From Tardiphaga sp. (GTDB lineage Bacteria > Pseudomonadota > Alphaproteobacteria > Rhizobiales > Xanthobacteraceae), in contig JAQGJF010000404.1 in the NCBI GenBank assembly GCA_028290765.1, forward strand, positions 1 to 13,059: a stretch of DNA of 13,059 nt, read 5' to 3'. This document shows, in pieces, positions 1 through 7,186 of this stretch (positions are counted from its first letter, which is position 1; each line of letters begins with the position of its first letter). Under the pieces are notes generated by a model. The model saw nothing but the letters and a program-made list of their open reading frames with translations, had not been told where the DNA came from and made no database searches. The translations under genes were made by a program, and so were the position numbers.

Positions 1-268
1 TGTCTCCACCGCTCTGTCGGATTTCGGCGAGGTGGTGCTGCGGGTCCGCGACACCGGGCACGGTCTCAACGACAACGAGGTCGCCGCGGCGATGGAGCCG
101 TTCCGAACCCAGGGCCCGACCGATCAGACCGCCGACAGTTCGGGCGTGAGCCTGTCGCTGACCAAGGCACTGGTCGAAGCCAACCGCGCCCAATTCCAGA
201 TCAAGACCGCACCGCATTCCGGCACGCTGATCGAGGTGGTGTTTTCGCACGCCGCCGCGAGGGCGTGA
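1..268 (+). CDS. Sensor histidine kinase, C-terminal end only (HATPase domain; 5' part outside window)
   Basis: The open frame enters at base 2 and stops with TGA at 266-268, showing the last ~88 residues of a HATPase_c domain. The G1 box is clear (RVRDTGHGL), followed by an F-box-like EPF and the helix LTKALVEANRA, then a closing strand (GTLIEVVF). The wording resembles the long PAS-containing DivL/PdhS-like kinases of Rhizobiales, in which this domain normally binds ATP to phosphorylate a conserved His; that subfamily is inferred. The G2 box, usually GTGLGL in such kinases, reads SSGVSLSL here, so the ATP-lid glycines are largely lost and activity may be altered. The next gene on this strand is beyond a repeat; the min operon runs toward it. 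The last 118 bases recur in degenerate form at 2651-2770. A GTG at 32 is not a real start, since the domain continues upstream in frame. Confidence 0.85.
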   Translation, partial: VSTALSDFGEVVLRVRDTGHGLNDNEVAAAMEPFRTQGPTDQTADSSGVSLSLTKALVEANRAQFQIKTAPHSGTLIEVVFSHAAARA

Positions 269-304
269 GGCGTTCAACGGATCCGGCGCGGCGAGGGTAG
301 CCTT

Positions 305-423
305 GTAGCCCGGATGAGCGCAGCGAAATCCGGGGCGAGCCTATCGGTCCGTTGCACCCCGGATGTCGCTGAGTTTATCATCGGGCCGGCCAGAGGCCGG
401 ACCCGTTGGCTCATCCGGGCTAC
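305..423. repeat. Palindromic repeat element (GTAGCCCGGATGAG family)
   Basis: A perfect 14-bp inverted repeat (GTAGCCCGGATGAG, 305-318, against 410-423) encloses a second inverted pair (319-337 against 355-373, 16 of 19 matching) and a CCGGCC-AGA-GGCCGG hairpin at 386-400. It could fold into a multi-stem structure. The arm sequence resembles repeats common in intergenic DNA of Bradyrhizobium and relatives (recall, not searched). It lies between the convergent ends of the kinase gene and the min operon, so it may end transcripts from both sides; this is inference. Confidence 0.85.
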
Positions 424-457
424 GAATTGTTCTTTTTCGGTCAGACTTCGCACGCCG

Positions 458-745
458 TCAGCGGCGGCTGACGACGCGCGCGTTCCAGCTGCTCCAGCTC
501 AAACTGGCGAGAGTCCGCAGGTCGGTCGCGACGGGGCGCCTGGTGCGTCGCTCATGATCTGCGATGCACCGCTCGGATTGCGCAATCTTCCGCTGCAATT
601 GCGCGGCGGCTTTTTGCGTTTCGCCGCTGGTGCCGACGATATCGCCAATCCTGAACCGGGCGGTTTGCAGCCGCTTCAGCGCGTCACGGTTGTTCCGGAG
701 CTGAACCCTGTGCCAGGCGACGGTGCTGTTGCTGTCGGCCATCAT
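458..745 (-). CDS. Small hypothetical protein, fourth gene of the min operon
   Basis: This 95-residue ORF starts in an ATGATG whose first four bases overlap the minE stop (ATGA, 742-745), the same arrangement as between minD and minE, so translational coupling is likely. Codon third positions are strongly G/C, as in neighbouring genes. The protein is charged and probably helical: residues ~10-65 carry regularly spaced Leu/Ile and many Arg/Lys/Glu ([20 protein letters not shown], later [14 protein letters not shown]), suggesting a short coiled coil. There is no signal peptide or membrane segment. The last ~30 residues are Arg/Ser/Trp-rich and look less constrained, so the C terminus may be a read-through past an ancestral stop. 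I recognise no domain. Position suggests a role linked to MinCDE, but function is unknown. Confidence 0.65.
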   Translation of the reverse strand: MMADSNSTVAWHRVQLRNNRDALKRLQTARFRIGDIVGTSGETQKAAAQLQRKIAQSERCIADHERRTRRPVATDLRTLASLSWSSWNARVVSRR

Positions 746-1023
746 GTCGCTGCAGCCGCCATCGCTCGTTCGGCACCGTGGGGCACTTCGATATCGACCT
801 CAAGCGTCGATACATATTTGCCCCGGTCCATCCTGACGACCACGTTTTCCGGATCCAGCACGACATGCCGCGCGACCACGGCAAGAATCTCCGCCCGCAG
901 CACGCCGAGCAGATCAGGCTGGCCGCGCAGGCCGCGCTCGTGCGCCAGCAAGATCTGCAACCGTTCCCGTGCGACAGGCGCGGAAGCAGCACGGCCACCG
1001 AGAAGCCGCAGCAGATTCATCAT
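742..1023 (-). CDS. minE: Cell division topological specificity factor MinE
   Basis: MinE stimulates MinD ATPase and drives the Min pattern that keeps MinC away from midcell. The 93-residue length fits the family. An N-terminal amphipathic stretch ([10 protein letters not shown]) is followed by the MinD-contact helix ([16 protein letters not shown], residues 15-30), then a dimerisation/topology domain ([22 protein letters not shown] and a final strand [11 protein letters not shown]). The start ATGATG overlaps the minD stop by four bases (1020-1023), and its own stop overlaps the next ORF by four. It is the third gene of minC-minD-minE-orf. The first ATG (1023) is chosen because it makes the ATGA junction; the second ATG, one codon later, is equally possible. 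Identification is secure from sequence plus context. Confidence 0.95.
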   Translation of the reverse strand: MMNLLRLLGGRAASAPVARERLQILLAHERGLRGQPDLLGVLRAEILAVVARHVVLDPENVVVRMDRGKYVSTLEVDIEVPHGAERAMAAAAT

Positions 1024-1835
1024 GCCGCCCTCCGTCCCAGCAACCTGTTCATCAGGCCTTTGCGTTCGACCGGCACCGTCATCGTGACCGTTTCGCCCAT
1101 CAGGCGGCGCGCGGCGTCGACATAGGCGCGGGCCGGCGCGCTGGCGGCGTTGTTCAAGGTAACGGGAGATCCGACGTTGGACGCCCGCAACACGTCCTGG
1201 CTCTCGGGAATGATGCCGAGCAGCGGCGTGGCGAGGATTTCGAGAATATCGTCGATGCTGAGCATTTCCCCGCGTGCCGCCCGGCCCGAATCATAGCGGG
1301 TGATCAGCACATGCTTCTCGACCCGTTCGCCCTTCTCGGCTTTGACGGTCTTCGAATCGAGCATCCCGATGATGCGGTCGGAGTCGCGCACCGATGAGAC
1401 TTCGGGGTTGGTCACGATGACCGCCTCGTCGGCATAGCGCATCGCCAGCGTGGCGCCGCGCTCGATGCCGGCCGGACTGTCGCAGAGCACCCAGTCGAAT
1501 TTGGTTCGCAGCTCGCCAATGACGCTCCTGACGCCTTCCTCGGTCAGGGCATCCTTGTCCCTGGTCTGGGACGCTGGAAGCAGCCACAGATTCTCCAGAC
1601 GCTTGTCGCGGATCAGCGCCTGCGAGAGCTTTGCGACGCCCTGCACGACGTTGATGAGATCGAACACGACCCGCCGTTCCGCCCCCAGCACGAGATCGAG
1701 ATTGCGCAGGCCGACGTCGAAGTCGACCACGACCACCTTTTCCCCCATCTGCGCCAGCGCCGCACCGAGCGCGGCTGTCGACGTTGTCTTGCCGACGCCA
1801 CCTTTTCCGGACGTCACGACCACGACCTTGGCCAT
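1020..1835 (-). CDS. minD: Septum site-determining ATPase MinD
   Basis: MinD is a membrane-associated ParA/MinD-type P-loop ATPase that recruits MinC and is released by MinE. The 271 residues match the family. A deviant Walker A (GKGGVGKT, residues 10-17, with the signature Lys11), switch I ([10 protein letters not shown], 38-47) and Walker B (WVLCDSPAG, 115-123) are all intact. The C terminus ([13 protein letters not shown]) is the amphipathic membrane-targeting helix. The start is supported by an AGGGAGA ribosome binding site six bases upstream of ATG. It lies 19 bases after minC and overlaps minE by ATGA. Nothing in the sequence suggests loss of function. Confidence 0.97.
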   Translation of the reverse strand: MAKVVVVTSGKGGVGKTTSTAALGAALAQMGEKVVVVDFDVGLRNLDLVLGAERRVVFDLINVVQGVAKLSQALIRDKRLENLWLLPASQTRDKDALTEEGVRSVIGELRTKFDWVLCDSPAGIERGATLAMRYADEAVIVTNPEVSSVRDSDRIIGMLDSKTVKAEKGERVEKHVLITRYDSGRAARGEMLSIDDILEILATPLLGIIPESQDVLRASNVGSPVTLNNAASAPARAYVDAARRLMGETVTMTVPVERKGLMNRLLGRRAA

Positions 1836-1854
1836 ATTGATCTCCCTAACCGAA

Positions 1855-2559
1855 TTAGTTCAGCGCTGTGATTTTCATGGTGTCGCCTTCGAGCCATGCC
1901 TGGGCGGGCCGATTGCGCAAGCTTGCGTCTATCTCTTCGGCGGTCTGGTAGTAACCGTCGATCGCCAAAAGCTCGGCCTCGATCTTCTGGCAGAAAATTC
2001 GCGCCGCCGAATTGCCGCTGATTCCCGCCATCGCCCTGCCGCGAAGCGCGCCGTAGACATGGATGGACCCACCGGCAACGATCTCGGCGCCTGAGCCGAC
2101 CGAACCCAGCACCGTCACGTCGCCCTCGCTGTAAATCGATTGACCGGAGCGCACCGGGCTTTCGAGCAGCAGCGACGCCGGCCTGGTTTTGAGTTCGGGC
2201 TTTTTCGGTTCGGGCGTTTTCGGTTCGTCCTGGGTCAGGACACAGTGGCGTCCGCCGCTCAGCAAGGGCGGCATGCTGGTGGTAAGGCGGGCGGCGTCCA
2301 CCCCCTCGATGCCGAGGACGCGGATATTGCGTTGTTCGAGGCTGGCGACGAGGTGGGCGATCGCCGATTGGCTGAGGTCGAGGGCTGACAGATCCAGCAC
2401 CACCGGCCGGCCGACGAAGAAGCCGGGCGAACGGGCCAGCGTTGCGTCTATTTCCTCAAGCCAGCCCGCGATCGGAACCACAGGCGAAAAGATGAACGCG
2501 ACGTAGGAGCGGCCCCGCATCCGGACTTGTTGACGTGTGGTCTTCGCAATTGCGTCCAT
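1855..2559 (-). CDS. minC: Septum site-determining protein MinC (FtsZ inhibitor)
   Basis: MinC blocks FtsZ assembly away from midcell and is delivered to the membrane by MinD. The 234 residues show an N-terminal FtsZ-inhibiting domain (about 10-108, RMRGRSYVAFIFSP onward), a charged Pro/Lys linker (111-125, with a small internal repeat, KTPEPKKPELK), and the C-terminal beta-helix that binds MinD (PVRSGQ at 135-140, then GDVTVLGSVGSGAEIVAGGS and the conserved VYGALRGRAMAG, 168-179). It is the first gene of the operon, with minD 19 bases downstream. The ATG at 2559 has AAGGAAGG about 12 bases upstream. A perfect CtrA-type box lies about 50 bases upstream of the start, suggesting cell-cycle control of the whole operon. 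Confidence 0.96.
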   Translation of the reverse strand: MDAIAKTTRQQVRMRGRSYVAFIFSPVVPIAGWLEEIDATLARSPGFFVGRPVVLDLSALDLSQSAIAHLVASLEQRNIRVLGIEGVDAARLTTSMPPLLSGGRHCVLTQDEPKTPEPKKPELKTRPASLLLESPVRSGQSIYSEGDVTVLGSVGSGAEIVAGGSIHVYGALRGRAMAGISGNSAARIFCQKIEAELLAIDGYYQTAEEIDASLRNRPAQAWLEGDTMKITALN

Positions 2560-2609
2560 TGTGGCCGGTTCGCCTTCCTTATCGAAAGGTTAAAGATGGG
2601 CGGTCTTGG

Positions 2610-2625
2610 TTAACGGCGGGTTAAC
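2610..2625 (-). promoter_or_regulatory. CtrA-type binding site upstream of minC
   Basis: The bases TTAACGGCGGGTTAAC form TTAA-N7-TTAA, an exact match to the CtrA full-site consensus. On the minC strand it continues as TTAA-N7-TTAACC. It ends 51 bases before the minC ATG. A further TTAACC half-site on the minC strand lies at 2588-2593, 20 bases from the second half-site (about two helical turns). CtrA is the alphaproteobacterial cell-cycle response regulator. No convincing -10 element was found, so activation or repression cannot be decided from sequence. Confidence 0.75.
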
Positions 2626-2650
2626 AATGAGCAACTGACGTGATGCATCT

Positions 2651-2770
2651 TGTCGCTGACCAAGGCGCGCGGGTCGAAGCCAACCGCGCCCAACTCCAGA
2701 TCGAAACCGCACCGCATTCCGGCACGCTGATCGAGGTGGTGTTTTCGCACGCCGCGGCGATGGCGTGAGG
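2651..2770 (+). pseudogene. Remnant copy of the 3' end of the histidine kinase gene
   Basis: This stretch repeats bases 153-270, the 3' end of the kinase gene at the window start. Bases 2681-2770 match 181-270 with 5 differences in 90. Bases 2651-2666 match 153-168 exactly. Between these blocks 'actg' is replaced by 'gcgcgg', a net 2-base insertion that breaks the frame. Similarity stops abruptly at 2650/2651 and at 2770/2771. No start codon or upstream domain is present, so it is a non-coding remnant. Both copies share the altered LSLTK coding sequence, so duplication followed that change. The min operon lies exactly between the two copies, which have the same orientation. Confidence 0.9.
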
Positions 2771-2795
2771 GCGCGGCCCACACAATCAGTCCATT

Positions 2796-2893
2796 GGATG
2801 GGTTGAGCTCTTGCGAAACCCATCACCATCACGATGGGTATCGCTTCGCCTTCACTCGTTGAGCTTCGGCGGACGGGGGCGCTCAACCCATCC
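2796..2893. repeat. Palindromic repeat element (GGATGGGTTGAGC family)
   Basis: A perfect 13-bp inverted repeat (GGATGGGTTGAGC at 2796-2808 against GCTCAACCCATCC at 2881-2893) encloses an inner pair, ACCCATC (2818-2824) and GATGGGT (2833-2839). The element belongs to a different family from the one at 305-423 but has the same layout. The 2560-2941 gap that holds it (382 bases, no gene) otherwise contains only the minC promoter region and the kinase remnant. It sits beyond the 3' end of the GNAT gene and could end transcription of the sco operon; this is inference. Confidence 0.8.
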
Positions 2894-2941
2894 TACGGCG
2901 TACTCAGATGCTTTTGTGGTGGCGAATAATTTTTACGTCGC

Positions 2942-3583
2942 TCAGATCGCGCGCTCGAACCGGCGAAAGCCCGGTGCGCCGGTGAGCGCCTCGAAGGCCG
3001 CATCGCGTTTTTCTTCCGCGAAACTAAAACCGGCCTTGGCGTAACATCGTTCGGCGGCATCGTTGCCGATATAGAACGAAATCGAGGCACGTTCGAAGCC
3101 GAGGGCCTTTCCGGCTTGAAGTGCATGCGCAAGCAGATGCTGCACGAGACCCTTGCCGCGATGCGACGGATGCGTAGCGACATGCTCGATCAGCCAGCCG
3201 CTGTCGTCGCCCTGGATCCAGCACGGCCTGGCATAGGCGCCACGGCGCCAGATCGCGGCCTGCTCGGTTGCGTCCAGGCCGGCTGCAGCGATGGCTTCTT
3301 CGATCGCCGCTCGCGCGGTGGCGCGGGTGACGCCGGCCGGCATGGCGCATAGCGCGGCGGCCGGCATGCCGTCGGCATCGGCGATCCAGAATTGCGAAAC
3401 GTGCCACCAGGATCGCGTCGGCGTCACCGCGAGCTGACGCAGGAAGGCAAGGCATTCCGGCTCGGGCCGGTCGAGGGCAATGTCGAACCAGCCGCGCGGC
3501 CGATGGCCGCGCTGCGCCGCCAGGATGGTCCAGGCGATGAAATCGGCGTCCTGTGGCAGCGCGCGACGAATCGTTGCAGCCAC
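2942..3583 (-). CDS. GNAT-family N-acetyltransferase
   Basis: GNAT enzymes move an acetyl group from acetyl-CoA to an amine; the substrate here is unknown. In 213 residues the acetyl-CoA loop is clear at 134-146 (HVATHPSHRGKGL, the R-x-x-G-x-G/A motif A). It is followed by NDAAERCYAKAGF (174-186), the usual motif B with the Tyr often serving as general acid. The start is GTG at 3583 (VAATIRRALP), with a GAGGCG-like ribosome binding site just upstream; the early IRRALPQDADFIAW is a typical GNAT first strand and helix, so no later start is likely. It begins 21 bases after scoB in the same direction, so it is probably the third gene of the sco operon. Whether it acts on a substrate tied to acetoacetate metabolism is not known. 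Confidence 0.85.
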   Translation of the reverse strand: MAATIRRALPQDADFIAWTILAAQRGHRPRGWFDIALDRPEPECLAFLRQLAVTPTRSWWHVSQFWIADADGMPAAALCAMPAGVTRATARAAIEEAIAAAGLDATEQAAIWRRGAYARPCWIQGDDSGWLIEHVATHPSHRGKGLVQHLLAHALQAGKALGFERASISFYIGNDAAERCYAKAGFSFAEEKRDAAFEALTGAPGFRRFERAI

Positions 3584-3604
3584 GGTCGCCTCGATGCAGG
3601 TTGC

Positions 3605-4258
3605 TCAGTTGGTGTTGGTCAGCGCAACGCGAAAATCGGCCTCGGTCTTCGACTTGACTTCGTCGAGGGTGACGCCGTCGGCGAGTTCGATCAACGCCAT
3701 GCCGTCCTTGCCGTGCTTGTCGATGGTGAATACCGCGAGATCGGTGACCACCATGTCGACCACGTTCTTGCCGGTGAGCGGCAGGTTGCAGCTCTTCAAG
3801 AGCTTGGGGCCGTCCTTGGCGGAATGCTCCATCACCACCACGACGCGCTTGACGCCGGCGACCAGGTCCATCGCGCCGCCCATGCCCTTGACCATCTTGC
3901 CCGGGATCATCCAGTTGGCGAGATCGCCGTTCTGGGCCACCTGCATGGCGCCGAGGATCGACAGATCGATATGGCCGCCGCGCACCATGCCGAAGGAATC
4001 GGCACTGGAGAAATAGCTGGTGGTCGCCAACTCGGTGACGGTCTGCTTGCCGGCATTGATCAGATCGGGATCTTCCTCGCCCTCATAGGGAAACGGCCCC
4101 ATCCCGAGCATGCCGTTCTCGCTCTGCAACTGGACGTCGACGCCCTCGGGAATGTAGTTCGAGACCAGCGTCGGAATGCCGATGCCGAGATTGACGTAGT
4201 ATCCGTCGCGCAATTCCTTTGCCGCTCGCGCAGCCATCTGATCACGGGTCCAGGCCAT
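3605..4258 (-). CDS. scoB: 3-oxoacid CoA-transferase subunit B
   Basis: This is the beta subunit of succinyl-CoA:3-ketoacid (acetoacetate) CoA-transferase, which moves CoA between succinate and acetoacetate in ketone-body or PHB-derived acetoacetate use. The 217 residues carry the family I active-site block [11 protein letters not shown], with the catalytic Glu at about residue 47, preceded by [15 protein letters not shown]. Later conserved parts are the Ser/Gly-rich [24 protein letters not shown] and [16 protein letters not shown]. The length is normal for the separate subunit. It starts 35 bases after scoA and is followed closely by the GNAT gene. Substrate choice among 3-oxoacids (acetoacetate versus 3-oxoadipate) cannot be fixed from sequence, but wording is closest to the Sco type and no aromatic-degradation genes are nearby. 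Confidence 0.93.
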   Translation of the reverse strand: MAWTRDQMAARAAKELRDGYYVNLGIGIPTLVSNYIPEGVDVQLQSENGMLGMGPFPYEGEEDPDLINAGKQTVTELATTSYFSSADSFGMVRGGHIDLSILGAMQVAQNGDLANWMIPGKMVKGMGGAMDLVAGVKRVVVVMEHSAKDGPKLLKSCNLPLTGKNVVDMVVTDLAVFTIDKHGKDGMALIELADGVTLDEVKSKTEADFRVALTNTN

Positions 4259-4293
4259 CGGGTTCTCCTGTTGTCTTAAACGCGCTGTGAGGC

Positions 4294-4998
4294 TTACGCG
4301 GGACGCTTGCGCGTGGTGCGCTGTTCGATCCGCTTCTTCGAGGTGCCGACATCGATAATGCGCTTCACGAAGATACCGGGCGTATGGATATGGTCGGGAT
4401 CGATCTCGCCGGCCGGGACCAGATGCTCGACCTCGGCGACGGTGATCCTGGCCGCGGTCGCCATCATCGGGTTAAAGTTTCTGGCGGTCTTGCGGTACAC
4501 CAGATTGCCGGCGGTATCGCCCTTCCAGGCGTGCACGATGGCGAGATCGCCGAACAGGCCGCGCTCCATGATGTATTTCTCGCCGTCGAATTCCTTCTCT
4601 TCCTTGCCCTCGGCGATCAGGGTGCCGACGCCGGTCTTGGTGTAGAAGGCCGGAATGCCGGCCCCCCCGGCGCGAATCCGCTCGGACAGGGTTCCCTGCG
4701 GCGAAAACTCGAGTTCCAGCTCGCCGGCGAGGAATTGCTGGGCGAACAGCTTGTTCTCGCCGACATAGGACGAGATCATCTTCTTGATCTGGCGGGTCTC
4801 CAAAAGGCGGCTCAAGCCGATACCGTCGACGCCGGCATTGTTGGACACCACGGTCAGGTTCTTCACCCCCGATTCGCGGAGCGCGTCCGACAGCGTCTCG
4901 GCGATTCCGCACAGGCCGAAGCCGCCGGACATGATCATCATGCCGTCCTTGAGAATGCCGTCGAGTGCCGATTTGGCGTCGGGGTAGACCTTGTTCAT
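4294..4998 (-). CDS. scoA: 3-oxoacid CoA-transferase subunit A
   Basis: This is the alpha subunit, partner of scoB in the heteromeric CoA-transferase. The 234 residues contain the family signature early on ([16 protein letters not shown], about 21-36), then [17 protein letters not shown], the [16 protein letters not shown] loop and [20 protein letters not shown], all typical of the A subunit. The C terminus ends in a basic tail ([14 protein letters not shown]). The ATG at 4998 is the only reasonable start, since [15 protein letters not shown] matches the expected N terminus; the ribosome binding site is weak. It is the first gene of scoA-scoB-GNAT and is preceded by a sigma70-like promoter about 60 bases upstream. 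Confidence 0.93.
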   Translation of the reverse strand: MNKVYPDAKSALDGILKDGMMIMSGGFGLCGIAETLSDALRESGVKNLTVVSNNAGVDGIGLSRLLETRQIKKMISSYVGENKLFAQQFLAGELELEFSPQGTLSERIRAGGAGIPAFYTKTGVGTLIAEGKEEKEFDGEKYIMERGLFGDLAIVHAWKGDTAGNLVYRKTARNFNPMMATAARITVAEVEHLVPAGEIDPDHIHTPGIFVKRIIDVGTSKKRIEQRTTRKRPA

Positions 4999-5055
4999 GG
5001 GAATCCGACCTGATGGGAGGAAAATCGCTGAAAGGCAGCGAGCTGAGCCGAGGGA

Positions 5056-5085
5056 TTATTAGGCGAAAGGTGCGCGGCCCGTCAA
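5056..5085 (-). promoter_or_regulatory. Candidate sigma70-type promoter of the sco operon
   Basis: On the - strand TTGACG (5080-5085) and TAATAA (5056-5061) are separated by 18 bases, a good match to -35/-10 elements. Transcription would begin near 5049, giving a leader of about 50 bases before the scoA ATG at 4998. The rest of the 4999-5219 spacer shows no gene, and no equally good promoter was seen for the divergent asmA gene. Confidence 0.5.
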
Positions 5086-5219
5086 TGACAGGGCATTTGC
5101 ACCGTTCCGGCCTTGAAAGGGTCAAGAAAACCCATCAAATTGCACCGGCTGGGCCTTGAGGGACTTCGTGTAGGGACTGGGGGTCTCGCCCTGCTTTAGA
5201 ACATCGATCCGACCGGGAA

Positions 5220-7178
5220 ATGTCTTTGACGAAGGCCCAAGGAATGAAACGCCTGGGGATGCCTGTTCTGGCGGTCCTCTGCCTCGTGCTGATCGGCTTG
5301 ATCGCGATGTCCTGGTTTCTCAACCGGGATGCGTTGCGTCAGGCCGTGGAAGCTCAGATCCGCGCCGTCACCGGCCTCGACCTCGTGGTCAATGGCAGCA
5401 TCGAGGTTTCGGTATTTCCGGGCAGCTACGTCTCGTTTCACGATGTCGGGCTGAAGGGCGGCGGCGACACCGATCCGGCGCTCGCCGTCGATGTGCTGAC
5501 CGCCAATCTGCGGCTGCTGCCGCTGCTGGTGCAGCGGTTCGAAATCTCCGATGTGATGATGCTGCGTCCGCATATCAGGGTAATCCGCAGCCCCGACGGC
5601 GAAAGCAACTGGACGCCCTTCATCCAGGCACTGGCGCGGACCATGAGGCCCGGCGCCGATACGCCGCTGTCATTCTCCGAAATCCGCATCCAGGACGGCG
5701 TGCTGACCTACCAGGATGAAATAGCTCATCTGTCCGAGACCGTCGGCGATATCGACCTGTCGCTGGCCTGGCCGTCGATTTCGCGTTCCTTCGCGGCGAC
5801 CGGGCAATTCGACTGGCGCGGTGAACGCATCGACGGCTCGATCAGCGTCAGCGACTTCATCGCCGCCTTGTCGGGCGAGCGGTCCGGATTGAAGGCGCGC
5901 ATCGCCGGCGCGCCGCTGAAACTCGCCTTCGACGGCACGGTCGCCAACCGGACCAGCATGATGATGGAAGGCACCCTCACCGCTGACAGCGCCTCGCTGC
6001 GCAACGCGCTGCGCTGGGCCGGACAGGGCCCGCCCGGCAGCGGCGGCTTCGGCCGCTTTGCCATGAAGGCGCGGGCCAATATCGTGGGTCCCTCGATCGC
6101 GCTCACCAACGTCAATATCGAACTCGACGGCAACGTCGCCGAGGGCGTGATGACCTACAGCAACAACGGCCGCCAGACCTTGCAGGCGACGCTGGCCGCC
6201 GGCGCCCTCGACTTCACGCCTTACATCTCGACCGTCCGCCTGCTCGCCTCCGGCGCCCGTGACTGGAACCGGCAGCTGTTCGATCTGCATTCGCTGTCGA
6301 CCACCGACCTCGACATGCGGCTGTCGGCGGCCAAGGTCACCGTCGGCTCCTCGATGCTGGGGCGCACCGCGCTCGGCGCCAATCTGCGCGGCGGCACGTT
6401 GGCGCTCAGCGTCGGCGAAGCCCAGATGTATGGCGGCATCGTCAAGGGATCGTTCGGCATCGCGCATTCGGATGCGGTTGCCGACGTCAAGGCGCAGTTT
6501 CAATTCACCGATGTCGATCTGCAGGCCTGCGCCAGCGACCTGTTCGGCGTCAATAAGCTCACCGGACGCGGCAATCTGAGCGTCGCCCTGGTGGCATCGG
6601 GATCGAGCCCGTTCGGATTGGCGCAGTCGCTCGATGGCACCGCGACACTGACCGGACATGACGGCGCGATCGGCGGCTTCAACGCCGAGCAATTGTTGAA
6701 ACGGCTGGAGCGCCGGCCGCTGTCCGGCGGCGGAAACTTCCGCAGCGGCCAGACCCCCTACAACAACCTGAATGTTTCGGTGCGGTTCAGCGACGGCATC
6801 GCCACCGCCGAAGACGTCCGCGTCGAGGGTCCGTCCACCCGCCTCACGCTCACCGGCACCGCCTCGGTGCCGCAGCGCGAATACGATCTGAAGGGCGTGG
6901 CCAGCCTGACCTCGGCTGCCAATGCCCCGCCGGGTTTCGACCTGCCGTTCGTGGTGCAGGGCCCGTGGGACGATCCCCTGATCTTTCCCGATCCGGAAAG
7001 TTTGATAAGGCGCTCGCCGGCGTCGGCGCCGCTGCTCGACGCCGTGAAGGACCGCAAGACCCGCGACGCGGTGCGCTCGGTGCTCGAGCGTTTTACCGGC
7101 GGCGGCCAGAAAGCAACGCCTGGCGCCGCCGCCGAAACCCCGACGCCAGCGCCGGCGGACGCGGCGAAGGCGAACTAG
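5220..7178 (+). CDS. AsmA-family protein
   Basis: AsmA-type proteins are anchored in the inner membrane and reach into the periplasm, where the family is linked to outer-membrane assembly and lipid transfer. The 652 residues begin with a basic segment and one membrane helix (about 12-33, MPVLAVLCLVLIGLIAMSWF). Next comes the AsmA N-terminal domain (RQAVEAQIRAVTGLDLVVNG, then VSVFPGSYVSFHDVGL) and long beta-strand-rich repeats. The AsmA C-terminal region is about 445-565 (LTGRGNLSVALVASG, SLDGTATLTGHDGAIGGFNAEQLL). The last ~25 residues are Ala/Pro/Thr-rich and likely disordered. The first ATG (5220) has a poor ribosome binding site; Met9 (5244) is an alternative that keeps the membrane helix. 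It is divergent from scoA and ends 8 bases from the convergent MDR gene. Confidence 0.88.
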   Translation: MSLTKAQGMKRLGMPVLAVLCLVLIGLIAMSWFLNRDALRQAVEAQIRAVTGLDLVVNGSIEVSVFPGSYVSFHDVGLKGGGDTDPALAVDVLTANLRLLPLLVQRFEISDVMMLRPHIRVIRSPDGESNWTPFIQALARTMRPGADTPLSFSEIRIQDGVLTYQDEIAHLSETVGDIDLSLAWPSISRSFAATGQFDWRGERIDGSISVSDFIAALSGERSGLKARIAGAPLKLAFDGTVANRTSMMMEGTLTADSASLRNALRWAGQGPPGSGGFGRFAMKARANIVGPSIALTNVNIELDGNVAEGVMTYSNNGRQTLQATLAAGALDFTPYISTVRLLASGARDWNRQLFDLHSLSTTDLDMRLSAAKVTVGSSMLGRTALGANLRGGTLALSVGEAQMYGGIVKGSFGIAHSDAVADVKAQFQFTDVDLQACASDLFGVNKLTGRGNLSVALVASGSSPFGLAQSLDGTATLTGHDGAIGGFNAEQLLKRLERRPLSGGGNFRSGQTPYNNLNVSVRFSDGIATAEDVRVEGPSTRLTLTGTASVPQREYDLKGVASLTSAANAPPGFDLPFVVQGPWDDPLIFPDPESLIRRSPASAPLLDAVKDRKTRDAVRSVLERFTGGGQKATPGAAAETPTPAPADAAKAN

Positions 7179-7186
7179 ATCGGCGA

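Noticed and set aside
314..1087. Open frame on + through the palindromic repeat and opposite minE
   Set aside because: It starts inside the repeat and runs antisense to minE and its coupled ORF; the composition is Arg/Ser/Pro-rich.
3392..4279. Open frame on + opposite scoB and the GNAT start
   Set aside because: It is a shadow of the well-conserved scoB frame and crosses the scoB/GNAT boundary without any coding logic.
4662..4668. Run of seven C in scoA as a possible phase-variation tract
   Set aside because: It encodes part of the conserved [10 protein letters not shown] loop, is short, and is not unusual in a high-GC gene for a housekeeping enzyme.
5086..5219. Promoter for asmA
   Set aside because: Several TTGA-like words are present, but none has a matching -10 at proper spacing, so nothing specific can be called.
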